A DNA stretch of 64,000 nucleotides from a bacterium. GTDB lineage: Bacteria > Planctomycetota > Planctomycetia > Planctomycetales > Planctomycetaceae. Positions 59,105 to 64,000 of this stretch are shown in pieces. The translations under genes were made by a program, and so were the position numbers. Location: contig WGME01000007.1 of NCBI GenBank assembly GCA_016125225.1, forward strand, positions 62,001-126,000, given 5' to 3'. The notes under the pieces were generated by a model, which searched no databases, was not told where the DNA came from, and was given only the letters and a program-made list of their open reading frames with translations. The stretch's first letter is position 1; every line of letters starts with the position of its first letter.

Positions 59105-61921
59105 CTACTGCGGTGCCAATCGTACCGCCGCAGCGGAGGATTCGAAGGTTGTTGAGTGGGACTTGGTGTTCCCGCCTTTTTCAGCGGATGACGTTTCTCC
59201 GCTGGCAACGGGCGGCTTTTGCCGTGGTTCAAACAAACGGCCCAGCGGTGAGGCGAGAATCTGGGGTAGCAGGATTAAATCGCCCCAGGCCGCTACGGCA
59301 ATCATGGCTGCCATCAACCAGCCAAACCGGCTGATCAGCAGTAATTCGGCGGGAAGCAAAACCAGCAGGCCCAAGGCAATCACCCAACTGGTCTGCCAGA
59401 TGGCCGGTCCACAATGACTGACGGTGCTGATCACCGCATCCTGCCGCGACTTGCCCGACTGCATTTCTTTCTTGAACCATTCGAGAAAATGCAGCGTTCC
59501 GTCGACCGCCATCCCGAGGGCAATCGATGCGGTAATCATCGTGCCGATGTCGATGCGGATGTCAAAGTACGAAATGGCCCCGAAGACCATGGTGATGGGC
59601 ACCACGTTCGGAATCATCGACACCAGGCCCGCGGGAATGCTTTTCAACTGCACAATGAAAATCAGCAGAATGATGCCGAACGCCATGAACGAACTGGTAA
59701 TCAGGCTGTCTAGCACCGCCTGCTGAGTCCGCAGAAACAGGGGCACGGTGCCAGTGACCACATGGTCGGCACCCGGTTGCAAACGGAGCACTTCCTGCGA
59801 AATGCGATGAATGTCGTCCAGAATCACCCCATAATCGGCCTTGGTCATCACATTGACCTGCGAAGTGATCCGCCAGAGTTCGTCGCCCGCCTGATTCAGG
59901 AATCGTGGTGGCGTTTCTCGCATCTGATGAGGTTGGTCGGCCACATGGTAGAAGGCTTCAACACCTTTGATCTCGCCATTTCGTACACGTTCTTCCGCCG
60001 TGTTCGCGCGTTTGTGATAGCGACTGGTCGCCAGAAGCGAGTTCTCATCCGGTAGCTCGGCGACAGGTTGGAAGTCGGCGAGGGAAATACAGCCGGTGAT
60101 TTCCGCATGGTCTCGCAAACGCTCTTGGACCGCCCGCACCATTTCCATGCGGTCCAGGAAGTTGGCTTGCGACTGGGCATGGGTATCAAATTTGACAATC
60201 GTTTCCACCGGGACGATGCCGGCCAGATGGTTTTCGATGAACCAGTAATCCTGCACAATGCGAGAAGAATCGGGGAAGTAGCGGATGACCTTGGTTTCGG
60301 TCCGGAACATCGTCAGGCCGTAACTCATGGCGAAGCACAGGCCGAACGAAAACAGGGTCTGCACCGTCGGATGCCAGGTCATCAGGCGTCCCAAACCCCG
60401 CCAGCCCGGGTGTTCTAACTCCGCTTCATGGGGCGGTGTGCCGGGCCACAGCAGCATCAACGATGGAACGCCAATCAGGACCATCGCGACCGACAGCAAC
60501 GTACCAATGGACGAGTAGAGTCCGAAATCCCGTACGGGTGACAGCGAACTGCTGCACAACGAAGCCAGGCCGATGGCGGTGGTCACTGCTGCTAAAACAC
60601 AGGGCTTTGTTGCCGCGCGACAGCTTTCAATCACTGCCGTGGGACCACTTTGCCCAGCCGCGTGCTTCCAGTAATTGGCGATATGGATACCTCCGGAGAT
60701 GGTAATCACCATCAGCAGCGTGGGCATCACGACCAGCACCATGTTCATGCTGCCTCCGGTGGCAGGCACCAGTGACAATGTTAGGAACGTGGTGTAGAGT
60801 CCCGCGAAGAGAATGATCGTGGCCAGGCGAATACTGCGAAGCAGCACAAATGCCAGCACGGCCCCGGCCAAGGCGGAACTGAGAATGACCGAGCGATGAT
60901 GGAACTGCGAAATCGGCACTTGCGGGTTCCAGGCGGCATGCAGTACCTCGCGGTTCAATTCACTACTCGCGACGGCACTGCCTCCCATCTTGATCTCGGC
61001 GTCGGTGATTCCTGCAGACGCAGCGGCGGCTCGGATCGCAGCGATCGCTTCCGCCTTGTCGGCCTCCCCAGCTTCTGAGAGCGAGACCGCTAATGCCACG
61101 GGGGCACCGGGAACGAAAAAGCTCGATTCCACGAGAGGCACTTGGGTGCCATCGGCCTGGGGCACCTGTTGCTCAGCCAGCCACTCGGACACTCGCAAAG
61201 CCTGTGGCGTTGCCACACCGATGGCTTTCCAGGAGATGCCCCAGTCATGATCCGGAGTGGCATCGGCGATGATTTCTCCCGCCGGAGAGAGAACCGCCGC
61301 TGGAGAGTCGGGGATTTCTTCACCTGTTGCCGACGTGTACCCGGGAATGGTTGCCGAGAAGGCCAGTTCTGGATCGACCGGTTCCAGTACCAGTGGCAGA
61401 TTCAACTCTCGACTGGCACGGGCCAGGAAATCTTCGGGGTGACGCAGCTCGTTGGCATCTTTGCCAGCTTCAGTCAGTCGGACCCGTAACGGACCGGCTC
61501 CTAGAATGACCCCTTCCATCCGTCGCACGGCTTCGGCCGCTTCGACGCCATTCCGTTGGAGTAAGGCCAGAATCTCACGTGGTTCCGCCACGCCACTGAC
61601 ATAAGGCAACCCGCCGCGAGGAACACCGGCTTCGTCCTTTTGAGGGTCCAATCGCTCCAGAAGCTGATCGATCCGTGGGTCAGCCAGCGAACTCCCCTGC
61701 CAGGTGATAAAGATCCGCTCTTCAACCGGAAACTGCTCGTGAGCCCAGGTGAGCACCTGCAGATTCGGGTCATCGGGGGGTAACCAGGTAGAAATGTCGT
61801 TTTCGAGGCGAATCGATTTCAGCGACGACCAACCGACGGGGATCAGAAAAACGAGCAGCGCCACCACCCAGATTGCGGGGGAGTTACCAAGCGGGTCTCG
61901 GCGCTCGAAAAAATGCGGCAT
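59105..61921 (-). CDS. RND/MMPL-family membrane exporter
   Basis: 938 residues. An N-terminal helix (SPAIWVVALLVFLIPVGW) is followed by a large periplasmic loop, a five-helix block (AGAVLAFVLLRSI, LATIILFAGLYTTFLTLSLVP, VVMPTLLMVITISGGIHIANYW, AVTTAIGLASLCSS, LLSVAMVLIGVPSLMLLW), a second loop and a matching C-terminal block (FMAFGIILLIFIVQLKSIPAGLVSMIPNVVPITMVFGAISYF). This is the RND pseudo-duplication of MMPL proteins exporting lipids or hopanoid-like compounds; substrate unknown. The tail is Lys/Ser/Thr-rich. Confidence 0.87.
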   Translation of the reverse strand: MPHFFERRDPLGNSPAIWVVALLVFLIPVGWSSLKSIRLENDISTWLPPDDPNLQVLTWAHEQFPVEERIFITWQGSSLADPRIDQLLERLDPQKDEAGVPRGGLPYVSGVAEPREILALLQRNGVEAAEAVRRMEGVILGAGPLRVRLTEAGKDANELRHPEDFLARASRELNLPLVLEPVDPELAFSATIPGYTSATGEEIPDSPAAVLSPAGEIIADATPDHDWGISWKAIGVATPQALRVSEWLAEQQVPQADGTQVPLVESSFFVPGAPVALAVSLSEAGEADKAEAIAAIRAAAASAGITDAEIKMGGSAVASSELNREVLHAAWNPQVPISQFHHRSVILSSALAGAVLAFVLLRSIRLATIILFAGLYTTFLTLSLVPATGGSMNMVLVVMPTLLMVITISGGIHIANYWKHAAGQSGPTAVIESCRAATKPCVLAAVTTAIGLASLCSSSLSPVRDFGLYSSIGTLLSVAMVLIGVPSLMLLWPGTPPHEAELEHPGWRGLGRLMTWHPTVQTLFSFGLCFAMSYGLTMFRTETKVIRYFPDSSRIVQDYWFIENHLAGIVPVETIVKFDTHAQSQANFLDRMEMVRAVQERLRDHAEITGCISLADFQPVAELPDENSLLATSRYHKRANTAEERVRNGEIKGVEAFYHVADQPHQMRETPPRFLNQAGDELWRITSQVNVMTKADYGVILDDIHRISQEVLRLQPGADHVVTGTVPLFLRTQQAVLDSLITSSFMAFGIILLIFIVQLKSIPAGLVSMIPNVVPITMVFGAISYFDIRIDIGTMITASIALGMAVDGTLHFLEWFKKEMQSGKSRQDAVISTVSHCGPAIWQTSWVIALGLLVLLPAELLLISRFGWLMAAMIAVAAWGDLILLPQILASPLGRLFEPRQKPPVASGETSSAEKGGNTKSHSTTFESSAAAVRLAPQ

Positions 61922-62186
61922 ACGATCCCTCGGCCGGAGAGCTGTGGCAACGTCGGTTAGGGTGAGGAGAATCCAATACCCGGACTGGATGGGTCAACGA
62001 CTTTGATACTTCGCGGGCCATCAATTCCCGCTGTCAAGATGCTGGAATTCTAATGGATTTCGCACGTCTGCGGAAAGTCTGATCAGCCGTGCTGCTCAGT
62101 TCTTGAGCAGACTTTCCTCGGGGGCACGGGTTTCCTTCGACAGAGCCGAAAGAGCCTACGCAGGTGGATTTCTTTGTGCAGAGCCT

Positions 62187-63797
62187 CTATTTTGACGGAT
62201 TCGAAGGAGATGCTGGGGCTGGAACGGTATCTTGCAGTGCCCAAAGAAGTTCCGTACAGACCTCCACGGGGGATTCCGCTCGCGACACTGCCGACGAGAC
62301 GGCGATCCGTGCGGCTCCGGACCGTTTCGCCTGCGGAACAGTCTCTGGCGTTATGCCGCCAATCGCGAACCAGGGCAATTCGATCTCGGCGGCGACTTCG
62401 GCGATGTAGTCCAGCCCTGGAAACGATTCGAAGGTTTTCGTCGGCGTCGGAAAGGTGGGGCCGACACCCAGGTAATCGGCACCGTCGAGTACGGCCTGCC
62501 GTGCTTGATCGATGGCGTGTGTGGAAACACCAATCAACATATTGGGGCCGACGATGCGACGCACATCCGCAACCGAAAGCTCTTCCTGGCCGACATGCAC
62601 ACCGTCGGCACCCACGATGGCCGCAATGTCAGGGCGATCGTTAATAATCAGCAAGGCCCCGGCCTCTTGCGTCCAGCGGCGTATTCGTCGGCAATGCTCG
62701 ACCAGTTCCCGGTCGCACATCGATTTTTCGCGGATCTGAAACATCTGCACCCCGGCTTCGTAGGCCCCGCGCAGCACGTGTCCTACTCCTGCGGGACATT
62801 GTGATTCAGTCAGTAAGACATACAGTAATTGCGAGGCCAGCCGTTCCCGCGCGCGAAGAGTCTGCAAGACAGCCTTTTCAATGGTGTAACTTTGATACCG
62901 CAGGCGTTCAAAGTGATGGGCCACGCCACCGGCGAGAATTTTCGTGTATTCCTCAAGCGTGCGCAACGCTTCCTGAGTCCGCTTGAACGCGGCGATCAGC
63001 ACGTCATAGACGTCGTTGCGCTGATATTCGGTCGCCGTTTCAATCGAAACTCCCACATCACCCTGGGTGTCTCGCGCAGCCGCTAGTTCCTCGGGAGCAA
63101 AGTGCGTTAGTGTCTGTTGGAGATCGTGTCGCAGTTGCTTCAACTCACGAGAGAGAAACCCGTCGTTCTGGGTGAAGCGGACGAAGTCTTCCACGACTCG
63201 CAGACCTTCGCGACTCCGATTGGCGGCAGCATCAATGACGCGGAAGATCTCGGCACGATTGAGCGGCAATCGTTCGCGCAGTTCCACCTGATATTCCGAG
63301 GGGACCTGCACGGCATCTGTCGATTCGGGCACGTCGTCCGATCGTTCGGTCTCATTCACTTCCGGGAAACAGCCCGCAACGACATCGGCCCATGGACTCA
63401 GACTGTGTTTCATGGCCCACAACAAGTGTTCGGTCGTCGCCTCGTCAACTCCGTCGAGCTTTCGTGCCACATGCAAGGCTTCATTGGCCAGCGTCAGAAG
63501 GAGTTCTGTGACCTGAGTGGAAGCGGCTGGGATCGCGGCCGTCTCCGAGTCAATCGCCTCCAATGTCATTGTTGCCAATTCCGGGTCGGTCGATTCCAGG
63601 TCTGACAAGGTGAGTCCGGCGGATTCCATGCGGGCACCGGCCCGTCCCTCATCAACCAGCAGAGCCCAGAACAAGTGGTGCAGGTCGGTCTCGGAGGCAG
63701 ACCGTTTTCGAGTGACAGCCGCAGCTCGTTGCCAGGCCCGTTGGGCTCCAGGAGTCCAGCAGGTTGGCTGGAACAATTCATGGTGAAAATCGGTCAT
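62187..63797 (-). CDS. thiE: Clp_N-ThiD2-ThiE fusion: thiamine-phosphate synthase
   Basis: 536 residues in three parts. Residues ~10-155 resemble a ClpA/B N-terminal repeat domain (ETDLHHLFWALLVDEGRAGARMESAGL; VDEATTEHLLWAMKHS). Residues ~180-320 look like ThiD2 (FRVIDAAANRSREGLRVVEDFVRF). Residues ~325-530 are a complete ThiE barrel (MFQIREKS, INDRPDIAAIVGADGVHVGQEEL, LGVGPTFPTPTK, WFAIGGIT). The product couples phosphorylated HMP and thiazole phosphate to thiamine phosphate. ATG 63797 is preferred to TTG 63803. Confidence 0.88.
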   Translation of the reverse strand: MTDFHHELFQPTCWTPGAQRAWQRAAAVTRKRSASETDLHHLFWALLVDEGRAGARMESAGLTLSDLESTDPELATMTLEAIDSETAAIPAASTQVTELLLTLANEALHVARKLDGVDEATTEHLLWAMKHSLSPWADVVAGCFPEVNETERSDDVPESTDAVQVPSEYQVELRERLPLNRAEIFRVIDAAANRSREGLRVVEDFVRFTQNDGFLSRELKQLRHDLQQTLTHFAPEELAAARDTQGDVGVSIETATEYQRNDVYDVLIAAFKRTQEALRTLEEYTKILAGGVAHHFERLRYQSYTIEKAVLQTLRARERLASQLLYVLLTESQCPAGVGHVLRGAYEAGVQMFQIREKSMCDRELVEHCRRIRRWTQEAGALLIINDRPDIAAIVGADGVHVGQEELSVADVRRIVGPNMLIGVSTHAIDQARQAVLDGADYLGVGPTFPTPTKTFESFPGLDYIAEVAAEIELPWFAIGGITPETVPQAKRSGAARIAVSSAVSRAESPVEVCTELLWALQDTVPAPASPSNPSK

Positions 63798-63946
63798 GGG
63801 CAAACCGGGCTACTCGAAAGTTGCGAATTGATTCGACTGCCATCTTCGGTCGAAGCCCGTGCAAACTGCAACTCTGGCAGAAGAGCGGGAACAGGAAACC
63901 CTTCCCCGGAATTGAAAATCACATCAGCGGCATGCCAATTCGGCAT
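63794..63946 (-). CDS. possible 50-residue ORF overlapping the thiE start
   Basis: MPNWHAADVIFNSGEGFPVP onward, about 50 residues, ending with TGA at 63794-63796 that overlaps the thiE ATG as ATGA. GGAGAGG sits just upstream of ATG 63946. No family recognised. A separate open frame in this strand (63924 to the window edge) could be the tail of an upstream gene. Both are uncertain. Confidence 0.35.
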   Translation of the reverse strand: MPNWHAADVIFNSGEGFPVPALLPELQFARASTEDGSRINSQLSSSPVCP

Positions 63947-64000
63947 GGGCCTCTCCAATCGATTCCGTTGCGATCAACTGAACCGGCTCATCCCCTCCTT

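Noticed and set aside
63924-64000. Possible C-terminal tail of a minus-strand gene entering from the right edge
   Set aside because: Only about 25 codons, no recognisable family; not enough to call.

Overview
The window reads as chromosome from a member of the Planctomycetota, probably within Planctomycetales. The evidence is the protein repertoire: a DUF1549/DUF1553 cytochrome-like protein beside a DUF1501 protein, a giant multidomain protein ending in a PVC-type haem domain, an FGly sulfatase, a DUF4175 membrane protein divergent from two vWA/BatA-like membrane proteins, acetylxylan-esterase and parallel beta-helix secreted proteins, and many short transcription units on both strands. No rRNA, tRNA, CRISPR array, phage or insertion sequence was recognised.

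Layout. 98-9289: a giant DUF4175-type membrane protein (minus) diverges from two vWA-type membrane proteins (plus). 9290-12442: a nitrilase-family amidase, then an inositol-monophosphatase-like phosphatase coupled to a LarA-like protein. 12735-16694: SWIM/SNF2 helicase and an SRPBCC protein. 16697-28547 (all minus): the ThuA/propeller/HEAT/haem protein, a Spy-like small secreted protein followed by a strong intrinsic terminator, DUF1501, DUF1549/1553, a three-gene ECF sigma / anti-sigma / coiled-coil set, RNase HI and IF-1. 28863-35269: orphan Flp pilin, folK with a C-terminal extension, a UbiB-type kinase, dnaE. 35446-45897: a DUF6624-like protein, two paralogous three-helix membrane proteins separated by a long palindrome, sulfatase, esterases, PepSY protein, beta-helix protein and a putative outer-membrane barrel. 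46007-48715: a small SEC-C protein missed by length cut-offs, and an OxyR-like regulator divergent from a di-haem peroxidase. 48826-51112: TPR lipoprotein and YdjY-like protein. 51362-58993: dxr-rseP, a DRG-like GTPase, carB. 59105-63797: RND/MMPL exporter and a Clp_N-ThiD2-ThiE fusion.

How genes work together. The clearest functional unit is the OxyR-like regulator and divergent cytochrome c peroxidase: the regulator keeps both OxyR redox cysteines at the usual spacing, and the intergenic region holds two ATGC-N7-GCAT palindromes 31 bp apart, one overlapping a plausible -35 element. dxr and rseP are coupled by an ATGA overlap. The ECF sigma factor, its membrane anti-sigma candidate and an exported coiled-coil protein form a likely envelope signalling cassette. 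Core metabolism (dnaE, carB, dxr, folK, thiE, infA, rnhA) is interspersed with secreted catabolic proteins. The best candidates for something little described are the Clp_N-ThiD2-ThiE fusion, the DRG-like bacterial GTPase with a degenerate G4 motif, and the SEC-C gene whose N-terminus is separated by a T7 run.
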